NCBI GenBank assembly: GCA_963575745.1
Contig: CAUYUJ010011253.1
Location: forward strand, 1 to 23,924
DNA from: Prorocentrum cordatum
Taxonomy: Eukaryota; Sar; Dinophyceae; Prorocentrales; Prorocentraceae
Reading direction: 5' to 3'
DNA: 23,924 nucleotides
This document shows, one piece after another, positions 15,922 to 23,924 of this stretch; the stretch's first letter is position 1; each line of letters opens with the position of its first letter. The notes beneath the pieces were generated by a model. It did no database searches, was not told where the DNA came from, and worked only from the letters and a program-made list of their open reading frames with translations. The position numbers were made by a program, and so were the translations under genes.

Positions 15922-16683
15922 TCACTCAGGGCCGAAACCACTCGGGTTACGAACATGTTGGATGGCCGCACGGATCGGGGGGTGACGCAGCATCAACATT
16001 CGAAGGCGACCTTCAAAAACCTCCTCGGGCGACACAGAGGCCGAAACAAGACGCAAACGAAATTGGGAATGGGTGTGCACAAGGCATTCCGCAAGCGAAC
16101 ACAAGGCAACGTCACGCTTAGTGTCGGGAGCTCGACCGTCCACGCAGCAAAGCGCAGGAAGCGGGGCAGCAAAGCCAAGGGGGAAGAGAGGACGAGCCCA
16201 GGACAAGAGGGAACCAGCAACTTTAGGGCAGTGCTGGTAGTGCAAGATGTCGTCACGGCCGTCAGGGCAACCGAAGAGACATCCCTTGGGGTGAGCGTGA
16301 AACCTAGCCGACGTCCAAACCCCCCGGCAAAGGATCCTTAAAACAGCGACCACTAAAAAACATTGAAACCGCATTACAAACACGTTTCATCCGAATTTGG
16401 AAGGCCGGAAACCAGGCTGCAGGTGGGAGGGGGAGAGAGGGAGCCACTTCAGAACCCGACGAGAGACTTCACCAAGGGCAACACCAGGACGCTCCTCATC
16501 ACGAAGGGCCTTGCACATCTGGGCATGCGTGACTGACTCGGGGGCTTCAGGGCAGAGTATACGGGCACGGGAAGCTGCACGAACGTACACCTTGTTCATA
16601 TAGCTCAGAAACGAATTGGTAAGCCACCCACGAAGAAGCCGATGTGGAATTATATCCCAAGAGACATCATGCGTCTGACGCAA
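15922..16683 (-). pseudogene. Element 2, C-terminal region with zinc knuckle
   Basis: Two open stretches in the same frame (16683-16387 and 16383-15922) are separated by a TGA at 16387-16389. The first continues the RT C-terminal region (DIIPHRLLRGWLTNSFLSYM). The second has GVWTSARFHAHPKG followed by CLFGCPDGRDDILHYQHC, a CCHC zinc knuckle of the type found after non-LTR RT domains. The protein ends SGFGPE at the stop at 15922. The join to the RT frame above is itself a frameshift near 16688. Confidence 0.75.
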
Positions 16684-16684
16684 T

Positions 16685-18188
16685 TTATTCTGGACCTAGC
16701 TGACGAACATTTCGACACACCGACGCAACAGCGATATGCCTAATGGAGGCGCACTGAATATTACGTCCGGTGTCCGTCAAGTTAAGCACCATGGGACTGC
16801 CAAAGCTATAGCGCGGGCCCGCATGTAGGATTTGAAGGGCACGGTCTTCAAGCATGTATAATCTCGCAGCCGGACGATGAAATTGCAAGACGTAACTCAG
16901 CACAGTAACAGCACGAGCGTTGTAGGCAACTATCGACTCAGCCAGGCCGGCCCCCACGAGACGAATCTTACATACACGGAAGAAGTACTTGTCACACTGC
17001 GTCGGGAATGAGTGCAAATGAGCCTCGGGGCCTACCGAAACACCAAGATAGCGACACCATCGAACGACAGAGAAGAGCTCGCAGCCACCCCCACTCGAGA
17101 CCAGGAGCGCACGAATACGAGCCTCATCCCCATCTGCACCCATAAGGAGAATGCATCTCCCGAAGTGAAGCTCCAGCCCGATAGCGTCAGCAACTAAACA
17201 GAGCTTACGGAAGACTGGGATCAAATCAGAGAAGAGGTTGGTCAACGGGAAGCGGAGGTCGTCGGCGTAGCCTGAAAGACCGAACCTGGGTGGTCCCGTG
17301 GCAAATAACCACCGACAGACAGGATCCAGGGCCAGGGCAAACAAAAGCATGGATGCGGGGCATCCTTGACGAACACCGCGGCCCACGGGGAAGCTGGCCA
17401 GGGAGATTCCACAGAAATGGACCCGAGCGAGATTGCCCCGATAAAAGGTTATCAAAATATTTAACCGTCCAATCAGGGACACCCATACTCTGCAGAACAA
17501 AAAATGCCAATTCGATGATGAGGCTGGGAAACGCAGCTTTGAAGTCAGTGAAGAGCTGGGCAGCATCGTCACGGCCTTCAATGTGAGCCAGGAGACCATC
17601 ACCCTCACATGCAATAGTATTGTCCAGTATCGAACGGCCAGGGGCCCCACCAGTCTGAGACTCAAGGATAGTGTGAGTGCTGACCTGGGTAAGCGGACTA
17701 GCGATAGCAGCGGCTATCAACTTGCAACCTGTGCATCCCATAGACAGCGGACGGGTCGAAGACGGCTTCCGAGCGGGAACTGCAGTGGCATCCGTAGGAT
17801 GATCCTCCTTCGCCAAGAAGACCGTCAACATCTCATGAAAGTCGCCAGGGAGCGGGTCATCAGGATGGTAAACACAAGTCATATAGAAGTCGTACAAAAT
17901 CGCCTGAGCCCCAAGGTGTTTCCAGCAGCCGTACGGTAGGCCGTCAATCCCAGGCATAGAGTTTCCCGACTTCTTAACCAGGGACCCAAAAGCTTCGACA
18001 TCGAGGATCCCTTCCTGATTCGGACAAAGGACGTCAGCACGCTGGACGTACTGGGAGAGGGTTGGCCACAGAGAACGGTTGGGGGAGTTGGCCGCGAAGA
18101 CAGAACCCCAATGACGAGACAGTTCAGCACCCGCGTGCTGTACCGACGTGCACGGCGCCCCCGTACTCTCAACCAATATCCGCCGATC
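16685..18188 (-). pseudogene. Element 2, reverse transcriptase domain
   Basis: The N-terminal half, open from 18251, has KKSGNSMPGIDGLPYGCW, RPLSMGCTGCKLIAAAI and motif A LFTDFKAAFPS (Asp at 17544-17546). The frame then breaks at the short T run 17443-17446 (minus strand). Reading resumes in the other frame with FYRGNLARVHF, motif B GVRQGCPASMLLFALALDP and motif C GYADDLRF (Asp pair 17258-17263), then WCRYLGVSV. All catalytic Asp residues are present. It stops at 16685-16687, after which the reading moves frame again. The region before 18188 on this strand is a C/G-rich tract and not part of the domain. Confidence 0.88.
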
Positions 18189-18309
18189 CGGCGTGTGAGT
18201 TGAAGGGGGGGGGCCGGGGGGGCTCTGCCGAGGTAGGGGGGGGGGGTCCACAGATTTCCCTGAGGAAAACCTACATTTTTAGCATGTTCGCCTCTTGGGC
18301 CTTCACAGT

Positions 18310-18568
18310 GTCCAAAGCGGCTCAAGGGGCCTTCAAAAAGGCTCCAAGACGACCGACGAAGGGCTCACGCAGGCCCAGGAGGCCCCCAAGACGGCGCAAG
18401 AGGGCTCCAGGACGGGCCCAAGAGGCGCCCAAAAAGGCCCCAAGACGGCCCAAAAAGGGCCCAAGACGGCCCAGGAGGCCCCCAGGAGGCCCCAAGACGC
18501 CCCCAAGAGGCCCCAAAAGGCCCCAACTGGCCCCCAAGGACCCCCCAAAGGCCCCCAAGAAGCTCAAA
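18310..18568. repeat. Minisatellite of about 21 bp
   Basis: Variants of GGCCCCAAGACGGCCCAAAA repeat with a period near 21 bp; on the minus strand the translation shows a 7-residue rhythm (LLGRLGP, FLGRLGA, FLGASWA). It is inside the element 2 insert. Confidence 0.75.
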
Positions 18569-18585
18569 AGCTGCCTCAACATCAG

Positions 18586-18604
18586 CATCATCGTCATCAT
18601 CGCC

Positions 18605-18638
<34 letters not shown>

Positions 18639-18711
18639 TCATCATCATAATCCTCATCATCACCATTATCATCATCATCTTCATCGTCAGCAGCAGCATC
18701 ATCATCATCAG

Positions 18712-18751
<40 letters not shown>

Positions 18752-18866
18752 GTCATCGTCATCGTCATCGCCGTCATCGTCGTCATCGTCATCATCACCA
18801 TCACCACCACCATCATCATCATCAACATCATCAACATCATCATCATCATCGTCATCATCATCATCT
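18586..18866. repeat. (CAT)n microsatellite
   Basis: About 280 bp of CAT repeats with CGT and CAC variants. Plus-strand frames read poly-His or poly-Ile, minus-strand frames poly-Met or poly-Asp. Confidence 0.95.
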
Positions 18867-18889
18867 GGAGCGCCCCGGATCGGCGGCAC

Positions 18890-20060
18890 TGGCCGGAGGC
18901 CATTCCAATATTGCCCAGGCAGATCGACAAGTTCAGGCGGCGCCAACGTTCCCTATTGTGCTGCACACGTGCGCGACGGCGTGCTACCTCGTGCTCAGGG
19001 AGTTCGCTCGCATGCAAGAGAGCCTCTTCCTCATCATCAAGCAACTGGTTGTTAAGAGATGCAATGTGCGCGTACAACCCCTGAGGATCCACGAACGTGC
19101 CAGCGTCAACATCAAAGAAGTTAGAGAGCAATGGATAGGCACGTACTGCACGCACAACCAGATAGAAAGAGGAAACACGAAAACCACGCAGGGCAGAGAT
19201 ACACCAATGCAGATACTCATGGATGGTCGTCGCCAGCCGAGCACGAAGGATCTTACGAAACTCAGCATGAGCCTCATGCGTAGCCACCTTGGTGCGAGCG
19301 AGCTGCAACTGGATCGGGAGGCTCCGATCAATGTTTGCGATCAGCCCATCCAGACACCTCATGTACTCTTCCGTGGTAGGGACCCAACCAGGAATCGGGG
19401 GAGGGCCGTCAGCCGCTCGAGGCTTCGGGGCAATGGCAACCATAACAGGGACGTGGTCGGAAGGGTTCTTGAGGTTAGTGGGCATCCCAATAGTGGCACC
19501 AGTCACGACAAAGTCCATGAGCACGGCAGGGGGAATATCCACATAAACTCGATCCAGACGGGCCGTCGAAACAACCTTGGGACCCAGGCAAGCACGACGC
19601 GTATCAAGCGGTTGGTAAAGCTCCGTCCAGGAACCGAAAGCAGCATTCCACTCACGAGTAAAGGCCGTGTCCCCCCGAGAGAACGTCCCGTCATCTATGT
19701 TGAACCTCCCTTCATCACTGAAGACAAAATTGAAGTCACCGAGCATGCTGTGGGCGGCGGCAGCAGCAGGGAGAAGAGCAGACTGGATGCACGAGAGACA
19801 ATGACGATAGTAGCCAATCCCAGCATCGACATTCGGAAGGTGCACAGCTACAGTCCCCAGAGACCAGCTTCACCCCATCCGAAAACGTACGATGCCTTAC
19901 CAGGATAGAGAATCTGCTGGGTAAAACCGCTGAACTGACAAGCTAGCTTATCATGCACGCATACGAGTATGCCATGACCCTGCAGGTTATCTGGGCGAGG
20001 GTTGAAGAAGAACCTGTGAGACGTGAATTCCTTGCGAAGCGAGACCAAGTCACCCTCATG
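18890..20060 (-). pseudogene. Element 2, endonuclease domain (5'-truncated)
   Basis: This is an AP-like endonuclease of a non-LTR element. The upstream piece reads GDLVSLRKEF and then NLQGHGILVCVHDKLACQFS, ending with a frame break near 19860-19880. The reading then continues in the frame open from 19845: VHLPNVDAG, HSMLGDFNFVFSDEG (Asp near 19735-19737), TARLDRVYVDIP and SDHVPVMVAI. These are the central and C-terminal catalytic motifs; the N-terminal motif with the catalytic Glu is missing. A linker follows to NRERWRRLNLSICLGNI, after which the simple-sequence insert begins. The 507-codon frame 18322-19845 includes that insert and is not one protein. Confidence 0.85.
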
Positions 20061-20150
20061 ACCATGATGATGATGACGATGAGGAGGAGGAGGAGGAGGA
20101 GGAGGAGGAGGAGGAGGAAGAGGAGGAGGAGGAGGAGGACGGCGAGGAGG
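20061..20150. repeat. ATG/GAT run passing into a GAG array
   Basis: Simple-sequence DNA directly abutting the truncated end of element 2. Confidence 0.85.
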
Positions 20151-20290
20151 GGGGCGCACGCGTCCTGGGCACCCGGCCCCGCACCTGGGAGCGCGGCCAG
20201 CCCGGCGCCGCCGCCCCCCGGGAGGGGCCCGCGGGCAGCCGCGCGCCCGAGCGGCAGCCCGGGGCCCGCAGGCAGCCGCGGGAGCGAGGC
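20151..20290. other. Very GC-rich spacer
   Basis: About 140 bp of G/C-rich sequence with a short internal repeat (GGGCCCGCGGGCAGCCGCG near 20226 and a close variant near 20262). No gene. Confidence 0.5.
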
Positions 20291-20602
20291 CACCGGGAGA
20301 GGGGAGAGGAGGAGGGAGGGAGGGGGCGAGGAGAGGAGGAGCGAGGGGCGAGGAGGGAGGGCGAGGAGGGAGGGGTGCGAGGAGGAGGGGGGGGGGGAGG
20401 GATCTCCCTCCTCCTCCTTCCCCCTGCTCCTCCCTCCTCCTCACTCCTCCCTCCCCCCTCCCCACCTCCCTCTCCTCCCTCCTCCCTCCTCCTCCCTCCT
20501 CCCGCCTCCCTCCCTCCTCCCTCCCTCCTCCTCCTCCCTCCCTCCTCCCTCCTCTCTGCTCCCTCCCCCTCCGCCCTCCGGAGGAGGGAGGGAGGAGGGA
20601 GG
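20291..20602. repeat. GAG array, then CTC array, then GAG array, with palindromic junctions
   Basis: The plus strand is GAG/GGGAG-rich to about 20400, CTC-rich from 20403 to 20579, and GAG-rich again to 20602. The junctions are palindromes: GAGGGATCTCCCTC at 20397-20410 and CCTCCGGAGG at 20575-20584. Confidence 0.88.
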
Positions 20603-20695
20603 CGATCATCATCATCAGCTTCATCGTCAACATCATCATCATCATCACCATCAGATCATCATCACCATCATCAGCAGCATCGTCACCATCGTCAC

Positions 20696-20733
<38 letters not shown>

Positions 20734-20850
20734 CACGCATCATCATCAACAGCATCATGATAATCAACAACATCATCATCAGCATCAGCATCATCATCAG
20801 CACCAGCATCAGCATCAGCATCAACGTCATCATCATCAGGAGCATCAGCA
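20603..20850. repeat. (CAT)n microsatellite
   Basis: About 245 bp of CAT/CAG/CAC repeats on plus. Confidence 0.93.
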
Positions 20851-20859
20851 TTCGCATCT

Positions 20860-20945
20860 CTTGTGGGCCTCTTGGGGCTCTCGCCGGTGCCAGGGAACGG
20901 GTGTTGAGACCTCCAGGGGTCCACGTCATGAGAAAATCGCGGCGT
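20860..20945 (-). repeat. Dispersed repeat family 1, copy D (shortened)
   Basis: On minus it reads ACGTGGACCCCTGGAGGTCT, then CCCGTTCCCTGGCACCGGCG and GAGAGCCCCAAGAGGCCC. The central part present in other copies (CTCATCCCGAGC) is deleted. Confidence 0.55.
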
Positions 20946-20975
20946 CGGAGTTGTTGGAGGGGAGCGCACTAAGCG

Positions 20976-21300
20976 AGGAGGTTGAGGCGAGAGCGGTTTT
21001 CAATATGTGCGTTTGCCCTCGATTTCGGCCTTCGGTGGGCGTTTTCCGGCCCCGCCATGACTTCGGATCCGCCGTTCGTCGGGAGATTTCGGGAGTAATG
21101 CGGAGATCCCCGCCCTGCTTTTTAAGCTCCTTTGATGCCGAGTTCCGCCCTCTTCTGCCGTCGCTGCTTCGGCGCGCACTTGCGGAAATTTGATATCCGC
21201 CGAACTTTCCCGAGGCGGGCATTTCCGCCCCTACCTTTTCCGCACCGCTTGAGGTGCATGTCCGACGCAATCTGAAGACCGAAGACTCAACAACCGACGT
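20976..21300 (+). repeat. Dispersed repeat family 2, copy 2, with an upstream module
   Basis: The segment 21050-21270 is the diverged counterpart of 11937-12145 (opposite strand). The preceding stretch 20986-21060 (GGCGAGAGCGGTTTTCAATA, ATTTCGGCC) resembles 21555-21640 (GGCGAGAGCGATTTTCCATC, ATTTCGATCC), suggesting a second, partial copy there. Confidence 0.6.
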
Positions 21301-21740
21301 ACGGCGGATCTGGAGGGGTATCAGGAAGCTCAACAAGGAGGGAGGCGAGGGGGGACAGGAAGGGAGCGAGGAGGTAGGGGGGGCGGGCCCAGGGATCCAG
21401 GCGTCGCAATTTGTTCGCGCTGGGGCCCCTGGACCATCACAGATCGATCCGGCCCGAAAACTACGACAGAAAGAGGAGGTCCCAGGCTGGGGTCGTGGCT
21501 GTTGCGACGTGGCAGTCGATTCGCAACGTCGGATCGCAGGGTAGGGAGCGAAGGGGGAGGCGAGAGCGATTTTCCATCCTGTGCGATTTTCCCTGATTTC
21601 GATCCTCGGGGGTCGTGGCCGGGCCCCAGGACCACTGAACATGGAACTGTGGCGACAAAAACACCCACGGGGAAGCGGCTGCGGGGATCGCGGGGAGGCG
21701 AGGCGGGGACACGACCTCCACCTCCTCGACCCAGACCCCC
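21301..21740. other. Mixed non-coding stretch with a partial repeat copy
   Basis: GC-rich sequence without a recognised gene. It includes the partial copy at 21555-21640 noted under family 2. Confidence 0.45.
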
Positions 21741-21890
21741 GACGGCGTGATTCTTCCGCAGCGTTGGGCCCCGGAAGTCTGGACCCCTTCCCCGGGAAAG
21801 GCTTCCAGTCCCGAGCCGTTTTGTTACGGTCCCGAGGCCCGGCGAGGGCCTCCAGAGGCGGAAAATAGCGAACAGCCTCGCGCCGTGTAT
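21741..21890 (+). repeat. Dispersed repeat family 1, copy E
   Basis: Contains GTCTGGACCCCTTCCCC, GGCTTCCAGTCCCGAGCCG, GTTACGGTCCCGAGGCCC and GGCGAGGGCCTCCAGAGGC, in the family order. Confidence 0.72.
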
Positions 21891-21924
21891 TTTTCACAAC
21901 GCGAGGGGGTCTGGGTCTGTCCGA

Positions 21925-22312
<388 letters not shown>

Positions 22313-22339
22313 TCTGGCGGACTTATCACGACGGCAAGT

Positions 22340-22478
22340 TATGTTGCCTTCTGCTGCCCCTGGGGGCCCTCGCCAAGCCCCAGTGCCGTTAGAACACGAC
22401 CCGGGATGAGAAGCTGGTCCGCGGCAGGGGTCCAGACTTTCGGGGGTCCACGGTACAACAGCACGACGTCGTAGAAAG
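22340..22478 (-). repeat. Dispersed repeat family 1, copy F
   Basis: On minus it reads CGTGGACCCCCGAAAGTCTG, CAGCTTCTCATCCCGGG, TCGTGTTCTAACGG and GGCGAGGGCCCCCAGGGGC. Confidence 0.7.
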
Positions 22479-22494
22479 AGGGTGAGTGAGTGAT

Positions 22495-22672
22495 ATACGT
22501 ATGTGTATATATATATATATAAAGGGAGAGAGAGAGAGAGAGAGAGAACAGAGAGAGAGCGAGAGAGAGAGAGAGAAAGAGACCGAGAGAGACAGATGGA
22601 GAGGCATAAAGAGGTAGGGATAGAGACAGAGAGAGAGAGAGAGAAAGACAGACTGAGAGAGGGAGAGGGAGA

Positions 22673-22715
<43 letters not shown>
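22495..22715. repeat. TA - GA - TA - GA compound microsatellite
   Basis: (TA)n at 22505-22521, an interrupted (GA)n tract, (TA)n at about 22674-22692 and a second (GA)n tract to about 22713. The block order is repeated as (TA)(GA)(TA)(GA). Confidence 0.92.
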
Positions 22716-22722
<7 letters not shown>

Positions 22723-22907
22723 AACAAGTGGCACGCGTGCCCTGGCTCTTGCACAAAGGAGCTGCGAAGGACAGGAGGCCCTCGCCTCCTTCCTCCAGGA
22801 GGGGTTTAGGAGGATCCAGGAAGAAAGCGGAGGAGGACGACGACGACGACGACGATTTCTGGGGCCTGGCCTGGTTTTGTTTCTAGGCCTCGGCCAAGAG
22901 TGCCTCA
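22716..22907. other. Unique spacer with a short (GAC)n run
   Basis: About 190 bp with no recognised gene; a (GAC)n run lies near 22834-22853. Confidence 0.45.
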
Positions 22908-23250
22908 TTGGTTCCCCAAGAGCCGGGGGGCTACCCTGGGAAGCGTGGACAGGGGGGGGGCGAGGGGGACGGGGGGGGGCGAGGGGGACGAACGACACGA
23001 CGAACGACGAAAATAAAGGGTTCCGTGGCCCAGGGGGGCTACCCTGGGAAGCGTGGACAGGGGGGGGGGCGAGGGGTACCCTGGGAAGCGTGGACAGGGG
23101 GGGGGCGAGGGGGACGGGGGGGGCGAGGGGGACGAACGACACGACGAACGACGAAAATAAAGGGTTCCGTGGCCCAGGGGGGCTACCCTGGGAAGCGTGG
23201 ACAGGGGGGGGGCGAGGGGGACGAACGACACGACGAACGACGAAAATAAA
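22908..23250. repeat. G-rich minisatellite A (about 108 bp units)
   Basis: CTACCCTGGGAAGCGTGGAC occurs at 22931, 23039 and 23183, with a shortened copy (TACCCTGGG) at 23077. Units contain runs of 8-10 G, then GACGAACGACACGACG, GAAAATAAAG and GGTTCCGTGGCCCAG. Confidence 0.92.
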
Positions 23251-23924
23251 GATGTCCGAGCTCTAGAGCACAGCTGTGCAAGAGAATAAGGCGATCGGGG
23301 CGGAGGGGGCGGTGTGCTGGGATGCTGGTGAGAGTGGGAGGGGGGGGGTGGGCGACGACGACGCCGAAATAAAGTGGTCGGGGGCGGGGGGGGGGGCGGT
23401 TGTGGCGCTGGGCTGCTGGGGAAGAAGGGGGGTGGGGGGGGGGGGGCGAACGACGAGACGGCGAGCCTGCTGGGGAGATTGGAGAAGGGGGCGACGACAC
23501 GCCGAAATAAAAAGCGTCGGGGCGGAGGAGGCGGCTGCGCTGGGGCTGGTGGGGCAGGGTGGAGGGGGGGCGACTACGACAGGCCGAAAGAAAGTGTCGG
23601 AGGCTGAGGTGGCGGTGACGCTGGGCTGCTGGGGAAGAGGGAGCGGGGGGGGGGGGCGCACCGCGACCGCCTGAAAGTGGTCGGGGCGGAGAGGGCGGTG
23701 CGCTGGGCTGCTGGGGAAAAGGGCCAGGGGGGGCGACGACGACGCCGAAATAAAGTGGTCGGGGCGGAAAGGGCGGTGCGCTGGGCTGCTGGGGAAAAGG
23801 GCCGGGGAAGGGCGACGACGACGCCGAAATCAAGTGGTCGGGGCGGAGGGGGGAGCGCGCTGGGCTGCTGAGGAGAGGGAGAGGGGGGGTGGGGGCGACG
23901 ACGACGCCGAAATAAAGTCGTCGG
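23251..23924. repeat. G-rich minisatellite B (about 80 bp units), runs off the window
   Basis: Units contain GACGACGCCGAAATAAAG, TGGTCGGGGCGGA, GGCGGTGCGCTGGGCTGCTG and long G runs. The GCCGAAA anchor or close variants recur near 23363, 23502, 23582, 23743, 23823 and 23907. The shared GACGA...AAATAAAG block links it to minisatellite A. Confidence 0.9.

Larger units (their letters stand above)
18194..18870. repeat. Simple-sequence insert splitting element 2, bounded by inverted repeats
   Basis: The insert lies between the endonuclease and RT parts. Its edges are CCGCCGATCCGGCG (18180-18193) and CGCCCCGGATCGGCGG (18871-18886), near-perfect reverse complements. Inside are a G-rich tract, a minisatellite of about 21 bp and a CAT array. 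It could be an insertion, an expansion of a short seed, or an intron; no clear splice borders are visible. Confidence 0.65.
15922..20060 (-). mobile_element. 5'-truncated non-LTR retrotransposon, interrupted and decayed (element 2)
   Basis: On the minus strand the order is an endonuclease domain, an insert of simple-sequence DNA, reverse transcriptase and a zinc knuckle. The right edge stops inside the endonuclease, where the sequence turns into ATG and GAG repeats, so ORF1 and the endonuclease start are missing. It has several frameshifts and a stop. It lacks RNase H and has YADD in the RT, so it is a different family from element 1, and the two elements are convergent. Confidence 0.85.

Noticed and set aside
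18322-19845. A 507-codon minus-strand frame as one protein
   Set aside because: Only the part above about 18890 is endonuclease. The rest is CAT array and minisatellite read in a frame that happens to lack stops.
22905-23924. AATAAA words as polyadenylation signals of genes
   Set aside because: They are part of tandem units with no gene upstream, and AATAAA is not known to be a dependable signal in dinoflagellates.

Overview
The window looks like nuclear DNA of a dinoflagellate. The strongest evidence is a full-length, perfect copy of the 22-nt dinoflagellate spliced leader (DinoSL) embedded in the DNA at 3084-3105. GC-rich coding sequence, relics of non-LTR retrotransposons and very large amounts of trinucleotide microsatellite fit the same picture. 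I find no convincing host protein gene and no tRNA, rRNA or CRISPR array. The species cannot be named from the sequence alone.

Layout. 1-3067: repeat-rich DNA with CTC/GAG arrays, a strand-polarity switch at a hairpin, a 94-bp tandem duplication and short dispersed repeats. About 3082-9464: a nearly complete plus-strand non-LTR (LINE-type) retrotransposon, element 1. It has a 14-bp direct repeat at both ends (candidate target-site duplication), a relict DinoSL at the very 5' end, a short uORF, ORF1 (zinc finger plus coiled coil) and ORF2 (AP-type endonuclease, reverse transcriptase, zinc knuckle, RNase H, C-terminal zinc motif). The longest open frame (3204-7271) fuses ORF1 and ORF2 only because indels hide the true ORF1 stop at 4355-4357. 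The 3' third of ORF2 alternates between two frames, mostly at T homopolymers. 9586-10013: an approximately 82-bp tandem repeat. 10014-15085: CTC/GAG and GAT arrays interleaved with copies of two dispersed repeat families and one inverted-repeat-bounded segment. 15086-20060: a 5'-truncated minus-strand non-LTR retrotransposon of a different family, element 2 (endonuclease, RT, zinc knuckle, no RNase H). It is broken by frameshifts and a stop and interrupted by an approximately 680-bp microsatellite/minisatellite insert bounded by inverted repeats. 20061-23924: more compound microsatellites, more copies of the dispersed families, a TA/GA tract and a G-rich minisatellite array running off the window.

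How the parts relate. Element 1 appears to have been transcribed, trans-spliced with the DinoSL leader, reverse transcribed and reinserted, so the leader became part of its genomic 5' end. Element 2 shows ordinary LINE decay (5' truncation, indels, interruption). Most remaining sequence is simple-sequence DNA whose repeats create long spurious open frames (poly-Leu/Ser/Pro, poly-Glu/Arg/Gly, poly-Met/Asp/His); these are deliberately not annotated as genes.
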